Notes: generated by a model from the letters alone, not told the origin. Shown: positions 7,547 through 16,540, numbered from the stretch's first letter. The stretch: DNA of 21,932 bases from Ga0074139 sp964515195 (GCA_964515195.1 CAZETK010000058.1:1-21932), one strand, 5' to 3'. Translations and numbers: made by a program.

Positions 7547-8662
7547 ATGGCATCCGTTCCTTTTATCGATCTTAACTCCCAATATCGGGCCCTAAAAGAA
7601 TCCATCAATAAACGCATTCAAAAAGTTCTTGAATCCGGCGCTTATATCAATGGGCCAGAGGTCACTGAATTAGAAGAAACACTGGCGCGGCATACAGGCG
7701 TAAAGCACGCATTAGCTTGCTCCAGTGGAACTGATGCTTTGTTGGCCCCTCTCATGGCATTGGGTATCGGCGCCGGTGACGAGGTCATCACAACAGCCTT
7801 TTCTTTTATTGCCACCGCTGAGACCATTGCTCTTGCAGGAGCCAAGCCCATCTATGTGGACATTGAAAAACAAACTTATAATCTCGATCCCGCCGCGGTC
7901 GAGAAAGCCATTACACCTAAGACCAAGGCCATTATGCCCGTGTCGCTGTATGGGCAAATGGCCGATATGGATGAAATCATGGCTCTCGCTGACAAACACG
8001 GACTGTTTGTCATTGAAGATGCGGCTCAAAGTTATGGGGCCCGCTACAAGAATAAAAAAAGTGGAGCCATAGCCCATGCGACGGGTACCAGCTTCTACCC
8101 GGCAAAACCCCTGGGATGCTACGGAGACGGAGGCGCCATTTTTACGAACGATGACAATCTGGCCAAAATCATGAAAGAAATCCGCGAACATGGATCTGAG
8201 AAGCGTTATTACCATACCCGCCTTGGCCTAAATGGCCGCCTGGACACCCTCCAGTGTGCTATTCTTCTGGCTAAAATGGAGCGCTATGATTGGGAAGTAG
8301 AGCAACGCCAGAACATCGCCAAACGTTATACCGATGCCTTTTCGTCCCTTCAAAATGAGAACTTCGCCGTCCCCTACGTAAAAGAGGACCGCGACTCTGT
8401 TTGGGCTCAGTATACCTTGGCCGTACCGAACCGCGCCGAATTCCAAATGAAGCTTCAACAAAAGGGAGTTCCCACCGCTGTACATTATCCTATGACAATG
8501 GCAGACCAACCCTGGTATAAGGAGCACACCGCGGGGGCAAGCGCTCAAATCCCCAATGCCCGTTGGGCCGCGGACCATGTGGTCAGCCTCCCTCTTTACC
8601 CCGATATGGATGAGGCAACCCAAAATATTGTAATAGACGCTGTTATAAGCGCATTAAAGTGA
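7547..8662 (+). CDS. DegT/DnrJ/EryC1-family sugar aminotransferase (WbpE-like)
   Basis: A 371-residue PLP-dependent enzyme that would transfer an amino group to a keto-sugar nucleotide for a surface polysaccharide. The start PFIDLNSQY, CSSGTDAL at 58-65, IEDAAQSYGA from 156 (D158 holds the PLP pyridine nitrogen) and FYPAKPLGCYGDGGA with Schiff-base K187 are all typical. The overall pattern is closest to WbpE/WlbC enzymes, which aminate the C3 position of UDP-3-keto-GlcNAcA, but substrate cannot be settled from sequence. AGGAGG sits five bases before the ATG. It is the first gene of a tight operon with kdsA (7-base gap) and the flippase-like gene, tying it to LPS assembly. Confidence 0.92.
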   Translation: MASVPFIDLNSQYRALKESINKRIQKVLESGAYINGPEVTELEETLARHTGVKHALACSSGTDALLAPLMALGIGAGDEVITTAFSFIATAETIALAGAKPIYVDIEKQTYNLDPAAVEKAITPKTKAIMPVSLYGQMADMDEIMALADKHGLFVIEDAAQSYGARYKNKKSGAIAHATGTSFYPAKPLGCYGDGGAIFTNDDNLAKIMKEIREHGSEKRYYHTRLGLNGRLDTLQCAILLAKMERYDWEVEQRQNIAKRYTDAFSSLQNENFAVPYVKEDRDSVWAQYTLAVPNRAEFQMKLQQKGVPTAVHYPMTMADQPWYKEHTAGASAQIPNARWAADHVVSLPLYPDMDEATQNIVIDAVISALK

Positions 8663-8669
8663 GGCCTGA

Positions 8670-9521
8670 ATGCAGCAATTTAAACCACTCGCCAAACCCG
8701 TTGAGCTCATTTCGGGCTCTCAAAAAATTACATGGGGAGATGGCAAAAATCTCGTTTTATTTGCTGGCCCCGATATCATAGAAGACGAAGGGATGGTCCT
8801 CGAAACAGGACAAGAAATTAAGAAGATAACTCAAGAGCTGGGAATTCCTTGGATACTGAAATGCTCCTTCGACAAAGCGAATCGTCAAAGCCTTAAGAGC
8901 TTTCGTGGCCCGGGCGCGGAGTCCGCGCTTAAATCTCTAGGCAAAATTAAATCTCAATTAGGCTGTCTGCTTCTCACGGATATTCATGAAACTATACAGG
9001 TGGAGCCCACGGCTGAGGTAGCGGACGTTCTTCAAATTCCAGCTTTTTTAAGCCGCCAGACGGACCTGATGGTGGCCGCCGCTAAAACCCAGCGGGTGAT
9101 TCATATTAAAAAAGGGCAATTTTTGGCGCCCTGGGATATGAAGGCCATAGCGAAAAAGGCGGTGGATAGCGGTAACGATAAAATTCTCTTGTGCGAACGT
9201 GGCACCACCTTCGGATACAACCGTCTTATAAACGACATGACGGGCCTAGTAGAGATGAGAAATCTAGGCTTTCCCGTTATTATGGACGTAACCCATTCTA
9301 CCCAACTCCCAGGTGCTACGGGTGAAAGTAGCGGCGGTCGCTCTGAGATGATCGCGCCGTTGGCCCGTGCAGCTGTTGCCGTCGGAGTCGACGGGTTATT
9401 CTTGGAAACTCATCCTGATCCCGACTCAGCTCTTTGTGATGGCCCAACATCGCTGCCCCTAAAAGACCTAACTCCATTGCTGAAGCAACTCCAAAAAATT
9501 TGGAATGTCCATTTTCAGTAA
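8670..9521 (+). CDS. kdsA: 3-deoxy-8-phosphooctulonate (Kdo-8-P) synthase with an unusual Asp at the Cys/Asn site
   Basis: It condenses phosphoenolpyruvate with arabinose-5-phosphate to make Kdo-8-phosphate, the LPS inner-core sugar precursor. The protein is 283 residues, the usual length, with family motifs KCSFDKANRQS (64-74), PAFLSRQTD, KKGQFLAPWD, CERGTTFGYN and MDVTHSTQLPG. In known enzymes the site in AGPxxIE is Cys in metal-dependent forms and Asn in metal-free forms. Here it is D35 (AGPDIIEDEG). The other metal ligands are kept: H209, E246 and D257. GQFLAPWD and THSxQLPG resemble the metal-dependent class. It is translationally close to both neighbours (gaps of 7 and 9 bases). Confidence 0.95.
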   Translation: MQQFKPLAKPVELISGSQKITWGDGKNLVLFAGPDIIEDEGMVLETGQEIKKITQELGIPWILKCSFDKANRQSLKSFRGPGAESALKSLGKIKSQLGCLLLTDIHETIQVEPTAEVADVLQIPAFLSRQTDLMVAAAKTQRVIHIKKGQFLAPWDMKAIAKKAVDSGNDKILLCERGTTFGYNRLINDMTGLVEMRNLGFPVIMDVTHSTQLPGATGESSGGRSEMIAPLARAAVAVGVDGLFLETHPDPDSALCDGPTSLPLKDLTPLLKQLQKIWNVHFQ

Positions 9522-9530
9522 AGGCCAGAG

Positions 9531-10520
9531 ATGAAGTTTAAAAAACGAGCCACCACTCTTGTGAAAATTATTTTTGCGGTCGGACTCGTGTCTTGGTTGA
9601 TTCTAACAGAGCGCTTTAAATTAAGTGAACTCAAGCCGTTTCTTTATCCTCTCAATTTTATCATAGGTTTTGCTCTAGTTGGCCTCAATCTGTTCTTCGC
9701 AAGCGAACGCTGGCGCCTCCTCATGCGATCACATGACCTTAGACCCACAATTTGGAAAACTTGGAAGCTAGCCCTCACGGGAGTCTTCTTCAACTTTGCC
9801 GTCCCTGGCGGCGTCGGCGGAGACGTCATCAAAGCTTATTATCTACAAAAGGACCTTAATGCTTCCCGTGCAGCCGCATATTCCAGTGCCCTTATGGATC
9901 GCCTGGTTGGACTTTATACATGCATCGTAATGGCTCTTGTGGCCCTTGTTTTTGAAAAATGGGCCAATGTCATTCAAACACCTCTTTTGAATGAACTTCT
10001 TATTTGGGTCTCGATCCTATGGGTGGGAATGACATTTAGCCTGTTAGTTTTAGCCTTCATGAAATGGCCCGCCTTTATGAAAAACTCCAATGGCCTATTG
10101 GGATTCATTTACCGCTTTGCGGATGCCTGTCAGTATTACTTCAGAAAACCCGGTTCTCTATTTTTAGCCCTCATTTTGACCTTTTTAGGCCAACTGATGA
10201 CCATTGTGTTTTTCCGATGGGCCTTTGGAAGCGTACTAGATGAAAGTGTAAGTTGGACACTTCTGTTTTTCGTGATTCCAGTGGGTTTTATGATTATGGC
10301 AGTTCCTATCACGCCAGCAGGGGTCGGCGTCGGGCAAGCGGCCTTTTATTTCTTATTCAGTACTTTTTCTGATAACCAAATTCTTTCCGGTTCCAGCGTT
10401 ATCACCGCTTTTCAGATGATCAATTTTGCCTGGGGTCTATTTGGAGCCTATTATTATCTGACAAGAAAATCGAAACTTCCTTTGCCACCTGCTGAATCCC
10501 AGCCAACAGCTCCAACTTAA
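9531..10520 (+). CDS. Flippase-like integral membrane protein (LPG synthase TM / UPF0104 family)
   Basis: A 329-residue protein with about eight membrane helices. It has the family signatures FAVPGGVGGDVIKAYYL (near residues 90-106) and the late AVPITPAGVGVGQAAF. The domain is shared with the membrane part of MprF and with YbhN/AglD-type proteins; some members move lipids or lipid-linked sugars. There is no catalytic lysyltransferase domain, so it is not MprF itself. As third gene after the DegT enzyme and kdsA, it may act on an envelope lipid or lipid-linked glycan (inference). The ribosome binding site is weak (AAAGGCCAGAG). It converges on gmhA with only 28 bases between and no strong terminator visible. 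Confidence 0.85.
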   Translation: MKFKKRATTLVKIIFAVGLVSWLILTERFKLSELKPFLYPLNFIIGFALVGLNLFFASERWRLLMRSHDLRPTIWKTWKLALTGVFFNFAVPGGVGGDVIKAYYLQKDLNASRAAAYSSALMDRLVGLYTCIVMALVALVFEKWANVIQTPLLNELLIWVSILWVGMTFSLLVLAFMKWPAFMKNSNGLLGFIYRFADACQYYFRKPGSLFLALILTFLGQLMTIVFFRWAFGSVLDESVSWTLLFFVIPVGFMIMAVPITPAGVGVGQAAFYFLFSTFSDNQILSGSSVITAFQMINFAWGLFGAYYYLTRKSKLPLPPAESQPTAPT

Positions 10521-10548
10521 GGACTTCTCTAAAATTGAAAATTGCATT

Positions 10549-11157
10549 TTAAAAATACTCAATCACACCTTTTTCGTGAAGGGTCTTTTCCACCAGAAAA
10601 CAAATACTGTGATAGATAGCAATATGAGCCTCTTGAATACGCGCTGTATGGGCACCTGGCGCTAGTAATACAAGATCCGCCAACCCCTGCTGAGTGGCTT
10701 TACCGCCATCTTTGCCTGATAGCAGAATGCTACGAGCTCCTTTTTTTCGACATGCTTCAAAGGCTTTAAGAATATTTCCCGAGTTTCCGGAAGTGGTGAT
10801 ACCCCAAAAAATATCCTGCGATTTCACCAAGCCTTCCACTTGCCGTGCAAAGATATGATCATAGCTGTAATCATTCCCCACAGCGGTCAGAAGTGAGGAG
10901 TCTACCGTCATGGCATAAGCTGGTAGAGAGGTCCGATCTTTGGAAAGCTTTCCCACCATCTCTGCGGCAATATGTTGAGCATCAGCCGCCGATCCGCCAT
11001 TTCCCGCAATAAACAGAGTGCCACCTTTTTGATAGGAATCTGAGATCCACGCCGCCGCCTCAGCGACTTTTTTTTGAAGACCCTCATTTTGGGCTAATAA
11101 TTTAAATGTTTCCGCGGATTCTTGAAAACTCTCTTGAATGAATGAGACTTTATCCAT
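10549..11157 (-). CDS. gmhA: Phosphoheptose isomerase (sedoheptulose-7-phosphate isomerase)
   Basis: It converts sedoheptulose-7-phosphate to D-glycero-D-manno-heptose-7-phosphate, the first step towards the LPS heptose donor, in the cytosol. The 202-residue SIS-fold protein has IAGNGGSAADAQHIAAEM at 50-67 with zinc ligands H62 and E66, TAVGNDYSYDHIF (91-103), TTSGNSGNI (121-129) and QEAHIAIYH (175-183) with Q175 and H183 as the other ligands. These match the E. coli enzyme's zinc set. A GGTGAGGG box precedes the ATG. The other heptose genes are not in this window. Confidence 0.94.
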   Translation of the reverse strand: MDKVSFIQESFQESAETFKLLAQNEGLQKKVAEAAAWISDSYQKGGTLFIAGNGGSAADAQHIAAEMVGKLSKDRTSLPAYAMTVDSSLLTAVGNDYSYDHIFARQVEGLVKSQDIFWGITTSGNSGNILKAFEACRKKGARSILLSGKDGGKATQQGLADLVLLAPGAHTARIQEAHIAIYHSICFLVEKTLHEKGVIEYF

Positions 11158-11288
11158 ACGACCCTCACCACCTATTCTACCTCATGCCCCGCACAATTAT
11201 CATGTGACTCGCCACGCAAACTAGTCAATTCCCAATATCAATATTATGAGGCTAAACTTGTGGGAAATTCACGTATTAAGAGGTTCAC

Positions 11289-11816
11289 ATGACTCTTCTA
11301 TTTAAACAGTTATTTGCATTCTTCAGATTATTAAACTCTGAAACTGGAACCAATCAATTAGCCGCCGGACTAACATTCGGGATGTTCTTAGGGTTTTCCC
11401 CTTTTTTGTCTTTACAGACGATGATCATTTTTATCATATTGCTGTTTTTTCGAATTCAAATTGGCGCTGCCTTCGTGAGCGCTTTTTTCTTCAAGTTTGT
11501 AGCCTTTCTTATCGATCCCGCCGCCGATATTTTAGGTCGATTCATACTTGAGGCTGACGGCCTGCGCCCCCTATGGGTTTCGTTGTACAATATGCCGATT
11601 GTCCCGTTTACCCGCTTCAATAATTCCATCGCCATGGGCTCACTCGCCGTCGCCATCGTCTTAACCGTTCCCATGTTCTTTATTTTTCGCATATTAGTCG
11701 TAAAATATCGAGCTGCCATCGTCGCCCGCATCAAGCAGACAAAAATTTGGAAGGCCATTGCCGCCACCAAGTTCTACAACTGGTACGTTACCTATGACAA
11801 ACTTTACGGAGCCTAG
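11289..11816 (+). CDS. TIGR03546/DUF2062-type membrane protein
   Basis: A 175-residue membrane protein with several hydrophobic segments (about 24-52, 58-76 and 110-136) and a basic amphipathic C-terminus. The early motif QLAAGLTFGMFLGFSPFLSLQT resembles DUF2062-like proteins. Together with its partner three bases downstream it matches the conserved pair TIGR03546/TIGR03545, for which no function is established as far as I know. AGAGG lies five bases before the ATG. The shared operon implies that the two work together, perhaps at the inner membrane. Confidence 0.78.
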   Translation: MTLLFKQLFAFFRLLNSETGTNQLAAGLTFGMFLGFSPFLSLQTMIIFIILLFFRIQIGAAFVSAFFFKFVAFLIDPAADILGRFILEADGLRPLWVSLYNMPIVPFTRFNNSIAMGSLAVAIVLTVPMFFIFRILVVKYRAAIVARIKQTKIWKAIAATKFYNWYVTYDKLYGA

Positions 11817-11819
11817 AAC

Positions 11820-13730
11820 ATGAAAGAAAAAAAAGGATTAAATAAATTTGTTCGCCTAGAGGCCCTGACTCCAGTCATCGTAATCCTCGCTCTGATCGTG
11901 GCCTATTTCACTTTCTTCTTTGATAATCATGTCCGTCTAGGCCTTGAATGGGGCCTCACCCGTGCATTAGGGGCCGAGGTTAATATCTCGGATTTTGATA
12001 CAAAAATTTCTGACCTTTCGATGAAGATTAGAAAAATTGAAATTACTGATTCCAATCGTCCCCAGCAAAATGTCGTGGAAGTTGGCGAAATTCGCTTCTC
12101 GGCCGTTTGGGATGCCATTCTTCGCGCCAAGCTTGTGGTCAACGAGGCCGTGGTCGAACGGATTGAATTTGGCACCCCTCGAAAGTCCCCTGGAAAAGTT
12201 CTTCCTCCGAGTCCAGAGGAAAGCGGGCCCAGCATTGTTGATGAAGTGAAAGATAAAGCTCTCAGCACAACAAAAAAGGAGTACAGCGATAATATCTTAG
12301 GAGATGCGGCCGCTTGGTTGGGAGACACAAAGCAAGATCCTTTAGCGGGCATCAAGGCTGACGTCGTCTCTAAGGAACTTATCGAGAAATTTCAAAAAGA
12401 AGTTGAGGCAAAAAGAAAGTCTTGGGACGCCCGCTTAAAAGAACTTCCTCGTCCGGAAGAGTTTAAGGCTTTGGGTGATCGTTTGCAAAAGGTGAAGACC
12501 TCCAATTTTAAAAATCCCGCGGAGGTCGCTCAATCCGTCCAAGAGTTGGATCGGATTTTCAAAGAAGCGGATCAAAAATTAAAGGCTTTGGATTCGGCCA
12601 ATAAGGATTTAAACTCCGACATTAAAAGAATAGAGTCAGAAGTGAAGAGTATCCAGGCCCAGGTAAATCAAGACATTAAGGATTTAGAAAAGCGATTAAA
12701 GATTCCAAAACTTGACCCTCAGTCTTTAGCAGCAGCTGTATTCATGTCTTACATTGAACCTTATAAAGAAAAGTTTTTTCGCTATAAAAATTTAGCCGAC
12801 AAATATATGCCACCCAATTTAAAAAAGAAGGGCAGCGACAATCCCGACGAGTCCATGCAGCCTCGCCCTCGTGCAAAAGGCGTTTCCTATGAATTTGGCC
12901 GCCCTCGCTCCTACCCGTTATTCTGGATAAAAAAAACCCGAATTACTTCTCAAGCTGGCACTTCTCCTCATTCAGGAAATATCGAAGGTGAAATCCGCCA
13001 CATTTCCAGCAACCAAGTTCTGACCAACGAACCCATTGTCGCAGAGATTCGTGGCAGCTTCCCTAATGCCAAGCTTATAGGGCTCCAAACCTTGGCCAGC
13101 CTTGATAACCGACACCTGGAAAGTAAAATTGACGCAAAATTCAGCCTGGAATCTTATCCCGTGGCAACTCCAAAAGTCTTGGTTAAGTCTCCTGATTTAA
13201 CGTTGAAACTAGCAGAATCCAATGGGCGCCTAAGCGTGGAATCTCAGATAATTTCTTTGAAAAAATACTCTTTGAATATTCGATCCTTCCTTAAGGATTT
13301 CACTTTTGAAACTGAATCAAAAGAAAAAGTGGTCCAAGAAATTTTTAGTCAAGCCTTTGCCAACCTTCCTGAAATTTCCATTATTGCTAAAGCCAGTGGT
13401 ACTTTTCCATCCTTCCCTTTACAGTTAGATTCTAATTTGGGTCGAGAACTCGGTAAGGCCCTTGAGGTTCAATTGCGTGCACAAATCGAACAGGCCAAAA
13501 AAGAGTTGCAAGCGCAAGTCGAAAACGAGATTGGAAAGCACCGCGATGCGCTTAATCAGCAAATCAATGCTCTTCGCAATCAAGTTCAGGGTGAGCTGCA
13601 TAAGCTTCAGGCTCAGGCGGAAAGTCAAAAAAAACAGGCTGAGAATCAAATCAAGTCAGCAAAAAAGGGCGGTGAAAAGAAGCTCGAAAAAGACGCTGAA
13701 AAAGCCCTTAAAAAGCTTTTTGGAAAGTAA
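11820..13730 (+). CDS. TIGR03545-type membrane-anchored periplasmic protein
   Basis: A 636-residue protein with one N-terminal membrane anchor (about 16-34) followed by a large predicted periplasmic part. Residues 35-115 (RALGAEVNISDFDTKISDL, then EIRFSAVWDAILRAKLVVNE) resemble the N-terminal repeat of AsmA-type proteins. Regions of about 165-300 and 540-636 are strongly coiled-coil, the latter rich in K, Q, E and A. The middle (about 350-540) looks like beta-strands. The order and context match TIGR03545, found beside TIGR03546. AsmA relatives move phospholipids across the periplasm, so a lipid-bridge role is a reasonable guess but untested. It follows the previous stop codon by only three bases. 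Confidence 0.78.
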   Translation: MKEKKGLNKFVRLEALTPVIVILALIVAYFTFFFDNHVRLGLEWGLTRALGAEVNISDFDTKISDLSMKIRKIEITDSNRPQQNVVEVGEIRFSAVWDAILRAKLVVNEAVVERIEFGTPRKSPGKVLPPSPEESGPSIVDEVKDKALSTTKKEYSDNILGDAAAWLGDTKQDPLAGIKADVVSKELIEKFQKEVEAKRKSWDARLKELPRPEEFKALGDRLQKVKTSNFKNPAEVAQSVQELDRIFKEADQKLKALDSANKDLNSDIKRIESEVKSIQAQVNQDIKDLEKRLKIPKLDPQSLAAAVFMSYIEPYKEKFFRYKNLADKYMPPNLKKKGSDNPDESMQPRPRAKGVSYEFGRPRSYPLFWIKKTRITSQAGTSPHSGNIEGEIRHISSNQVLTNEPIVAEIRGSFPNAKLIGLQTLASLDNRHLESKIDAKFSLESYPVATPKVLVKSPDLTLKLAESNGRLSVESQIISLKKYSLNIRSFLKDFTFETESKEKVVQEIFSQAFANLPEISIIAKASGTFPSFPLQLDSNLGRELGKALEVQLRAQIEQAKKELQAQVENEIGKHRDALNQQINALRNQVQGELHKLQAQAESQKKQAENQIKSAKKGGEKKLEKDAEKALKKLFGK

Positions 13731-13842
13731 CCATAAATTTTCTTCCAGAATAAAAAGTATGAAAGCAGAAAACACTGAACAGACAATATTTATTGCGACA
13801 GATAAAGGATGATCGTCAGATCAAGTCTGAAATTTTACATCT

Positions 13843-15174
13843 CTAAGACTGTGATTTTTTTTGTAAACTTAAGGATTCCTTATGAGAGGAAACCAAGCTA
13901 GAAAGCTTTATTTCAAATTGATAAATCTGTTCTAACCAAGCTTTTGGAATAAATGTTTTCATACGAATTCCCATACGACCACTCGCTTGATGATACCAAG
14001 CCACCTCCCCTCCAAGCAGAACAGGTGAATGGTTTGGAATCTCAACCAGAGCAACTACTTCTTGGCCTTCAACTTTCTCCTGAAGACCATGGACAACAAT
14101 CTTTAAGCCTTGGCGAGAGGCCTCAAGAACGTGTCCAATATATATACGATTGGCACCTTGAAAGTGAAAGCTCAGCTTATAAAACACTGAAAACCTGGCT
14201 TGCTCTCGCAATAACAACTGCGAACCCTCTTCAGATCCACTGATTACATCGCGATACTCCGTGTGGAAATATGAGTTAGCTAGGATTTCTTTTTCCTTCA
14301 ATGTTAAGCTGTCCATCACATCTGATTTACTTCTGAAAAAATAGTCTAGAATTGACGGCGTGTAATTAAAGTCAGAACAAACAAATTTGCTCTGGTCGGG
14401 GAATTGGAATTGCGGAAATGGTTGATGCACAAAAAAGTTATAGAGGTTCCGCTCGGGCTTTTTGTTTCCATAGACTTTTATGTAGTTGGCGGGGAGTTCG
14501 GCAATATTCAGCCAGCTTGCAACAGCTTCCGCCCCTTGAACAAAGTCATAGGTTTTAACTTCGGCATTGTTGATATCTTGGAAAAGCAAGATACATCTGT
14601 AAAAGTCTTGAATAGCGGGATGAACAGCCGCCACTAGAACATCGACACCCAGGTATTGGCGACAAAGGCGATACATAAAGTTGCATAATGGCAAAAGCAA
14701 CTGTCCTCTTTGGGATCTATGGCTCGCTTTTATAGCGAGTGTCGAAATTTCGGCCATACGAACGGATCTATTTCGAATGTCTTGAATATCAAATAATTTC
14801 TCAAGAGGAAGCCCCATGGCAGAATCCACGACAACTGTCATAGTCGCGATAACTTCGTCGTTCAATTTAGCGATCAGGATATTAGTCGTTGGCAGAGCAT
14901 GAAACTTTGTGACTCTCAAGCGGCCTTTGTTGTCACTCACCAAGCCTCTTTCATGGAAGGCATCAAAAGCCACCCGGAAAGCTTGTTCGATCTCATCAAA
15001 AGTCTCAGCCTTTTTAAAAACAAGCCCTGAAGGTAAGTTTTGAGGAACGGCAAACATTCGCCTGACCAAAGGGGCCCTAATAAATAATGGGAGCCTTGCC
15101 AGCAGTTTCCATCTTTTCCAAGTAGATCTCTTAGAACTGCCTTGGCCATTATGTTGTTGCACTTGATCGCCCAT
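13843..15174 (-). CDS. N-acyl amino acid synthase (FeeM-like) domain + PilZ domain protein, paralogue A
   Basis: A 443-residue two-domain protein. Residues about 50-225 match the FeeM-like acyltransferase family (GNAT/LuxI fold): FDEIEQAFRVAFDAFHERGL, then RMAEISTLAIKASHR (139-153) and AAVHPAIQDFYRCILLF (182-198). FeeM joins a fatty acyl chain from an acyl carrier protein to an amino acid such as tyrosine. Residues about 320-410 resemble a PilZ domain: REQAR at 323-327 fits RxxxR, while the second motif reads EASRQG (351-356), with Glu instead of Asp/Asn. Cyclic-di-GMP binding is therefore uncertain. There is no signal peptide; a basic, partly amphipathic N-terminus (about 15-42) may touch the membrane. 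It is divergent from the XRE-type regulator and is a clear paralogue of the gene at 16611. Confidence 0.8.
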   Translation of the reverse strand: MGDQVQQHNGQGSSKRSTWKRWKLLARLPLFIRAPLVRRMFAVPQNLPSGLVFKKAETFDEIEQAFRVAFDAFHERGLVSDNKGRLRVTKFHALPTTNILIAKLNDEVIATMTVVVDSAMGLPLEKLFDIQDIRNRSVRMAEISTLAIKASHRSQRGQLLLPLCNFMYRLCRQYLGVDVLVAAVHPAIQDFYRCILLFQDINNAEVKTYDFVQGAEAVASWLNIAELPANYIKVYGNKKPERNLYNFFVHQPFPQFQFPDQSKFVCSDFNYTPSILDYFFRSKSDVMDSLTLKEKEILANSYFHTEYRDVISGSEEGSQLLLREQARFSVFYKLSFHFQGANRIYIGHVLEASRQGLKIVVHGLQEKVEGQEVVALVEIPNHSPVLLGGEVAWYHQASGRMGIRMKTFIPKAWLEQIYQFEIKLSSLVSSHKESLSLQKKSQS

Positions 15175-15353
15175 CAGCTCTTTGCCCTTTTTACTTGAAT
15201 TTTAGGTGGTTATTTAATGATCGTGCCTGTGAGAGCGACTCCCAAGCCCATCTTGAAATTTTTCTACTTTTGATACATATCCTGGAGATTTAGAAACAGC
15301 CGCCGTGCATATTGTCTCAATTTGATTTAACCTCACATCCAAAGTAGGTGCAT

Positions 15354-16403
15354 ATGTCAATGTCCGAACCAGAACTATCCCGCCACCACGATTCCTCTAT
15401 CCCCTATTTTCAGCTGGATTCCAGACTGGACTATCAATGTTTGGCAAGAGAAGTGATCCGGGCCCTCCGAGGCTCTCTTCGGCAGCGCGAACTTAGCGAA
15501 AAGCTTGGCTATACTTTTAACCAAGTCGGTAAGTGGGAAAGCGGCGCGACCCAAATTAAATGGGATGATTTTCTTCGACTTGGAAATACGGCGGGCACTG
15601 ATATGGAGAAATTTTTTCGTTACTCATTTTGGATAAAAGATCTGGAGTTCAACGCCTACACTTCCCTTAAGTCCTTAGAATCCGCAATAGGGCTTCATGC
15701 CATTAAGGATCCATCAATTCAGCTGATACGTAGAAAATGGCTAAAGGGAGCAGCCATGCCGGACCTTGCAGATGTTTTAAAACTCATGGGGACTCAGCTA
15801 CCAGTCTTATTAGGATGGCTATCCCTTTTTATCGATTGCAAAACGCTGCCCACGCTTCGTGGCACCTATGCCGCTTTTTTGCAAAGTCTTGATTCTATAT
15901 TCAGCCGCCCTCATATTGCCTACGTTAACGCCGCTTTACAATTGGAAGTCTACAAAGACTTGTCATTTCATGACGAGAATCTGCTCGCTGAACATTCAGC
16001 CTGCTCCGTCAGTGAATTACGAGAAGCTTTGAAAACTTTGATCTCCTATGGCCTGATTACCTACGATGGTAAGATATATCACCCTTGCCCTTTTGACTTC
16101 AGTTTTGCCGGACTTCGACACCCTAAACTCAGAGGCCTCACAAAAATCTCTACAGATCTGGTGGCCCGGCGTTATCCCCTTCAGCCTATACAGATTGATA
16201 GTCAAAAAGTTCAAAACGCCTGCCGATCCTCAGTCCGAGTTAAGGCTCTTTCAAAAGGGGCCTCACAACAGATCGCGGAGTTGATTGCTAAATTTCATAA
16301 TGAGGTGGGCGAAGTTGTACGAGGCGACCATGGACCCAAAACCAATGTACAAGTGATTTTAATTCACAGCTTTACCAGCAATTTTAATTCAGACCCTAAA
16401 TAG
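15354..16403 (+). CDS. XRE-type DNA-binding regulator with DUF4423/TIGR02147-like C-terminus
   Basis: A 349-residue predicted transcription regulator. A helix-turn-helix lies at about 33-78 (LRQRELSEKLGYTFNQVGKWESG), typical of the XRE/Cro family. A later winged-helix-like segment (about 190-250, SELREALKTLISYGLITYDG) and the C-terminal strand NVQVILIHSFTSNF resemble the DUF4423/TIGR02147 family. It stands between two FeeM-PilZ genes, divergent from A and upstream of B, so control of either is plausible (inference). I chose ATG 15354 because AGG lies five bases upstream; an in-frame GTG at 15348 or ATG at 15360 are alternatives. Confidence 0.72.
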   Translation: MSMSEPELSRHHDSSIPYFQLDSRLDYQCLAREVIRALRGSLRQRELSEKLGYTFNQVGKWESGATQIKWDDFLRLGNTAGTDMEKFFRYSFWIKDLEFNAYTSLKSLESAIGLHAIKDPSIQLIRRKWLKGAAMPDLADVLKLMGTQLPVLLGWLSLFIDCKTLPTLRGTYAAFLQSLDSIFSRPHIAYVNAALQLEVYKDLSFHDENLLAEHSACSVSELREALKTLISYGLITYDGKIYHPCPFDFSFAGLRHPKLRGLTKISTDLVARRYPLQPIQIDSQKVQNACRSSVRVKALSKGASQQIAELIAKFHNEVGEVVRGDHGPKTNVQVILIHSFTSNFNSDPK

Positions 16404-16518
16404 CGTGGCAGTATTCCATGCAGCTTCAGAGTAAATTGTGGGAGGGATTGCGACGAGGACCCTACTTCGGCTCTGAATTGGACCTAAGATCAAACTGAGA
16501 CAGAGTGGATATTTACCT

Positions 16519-16540
16519 GAAATTCCAAGGGAATTTCCCT
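16519..16540. promoter_or_regulatory. Overlapping palindromes upstream of paralogue B
   Basis: GAAATTCC-AAG-GGAATTTC (16519-16537) has perfect eight-base arms, and the overlapping AGGGAA-T-TTCCCT (16528-16540) has perfect six-base arms. They lie about 71 bases before the paralogue B start. An operator is the likeliest reading. A weak terminator for the XRE gene is less likely, because the nearby T-run (16549-16556) is separated from the stem by about ten bases. Confidence 0.4.

Noticed and set aside
7712..8215. Minus-strand open frame inside the DegT-type gene
   Set aside because: It is antisense to conserved PLP-enzyme motifs and lacks a ribosome binding site or recognisable features.
13759..13812. 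Seventeen-codon frame between the TIGR03545-like gene and paralogue A
   Set aside because: No Shine-Dalgarno, too short, and no other support.
13819..13840. TCAGA-TCAAG-TCTGA hairpin between convergent genes as a terminator
   Set aside because: The stem is only five pairs and AT-rich, with a poor T-run; too weak to call.
15306..15356. GTGCATAT repeated twice upstream of the XRE-type gene
   Set aside because: Eight bases twice in AT-rich DNA is within chance, and the second copy overlaps the start codon.
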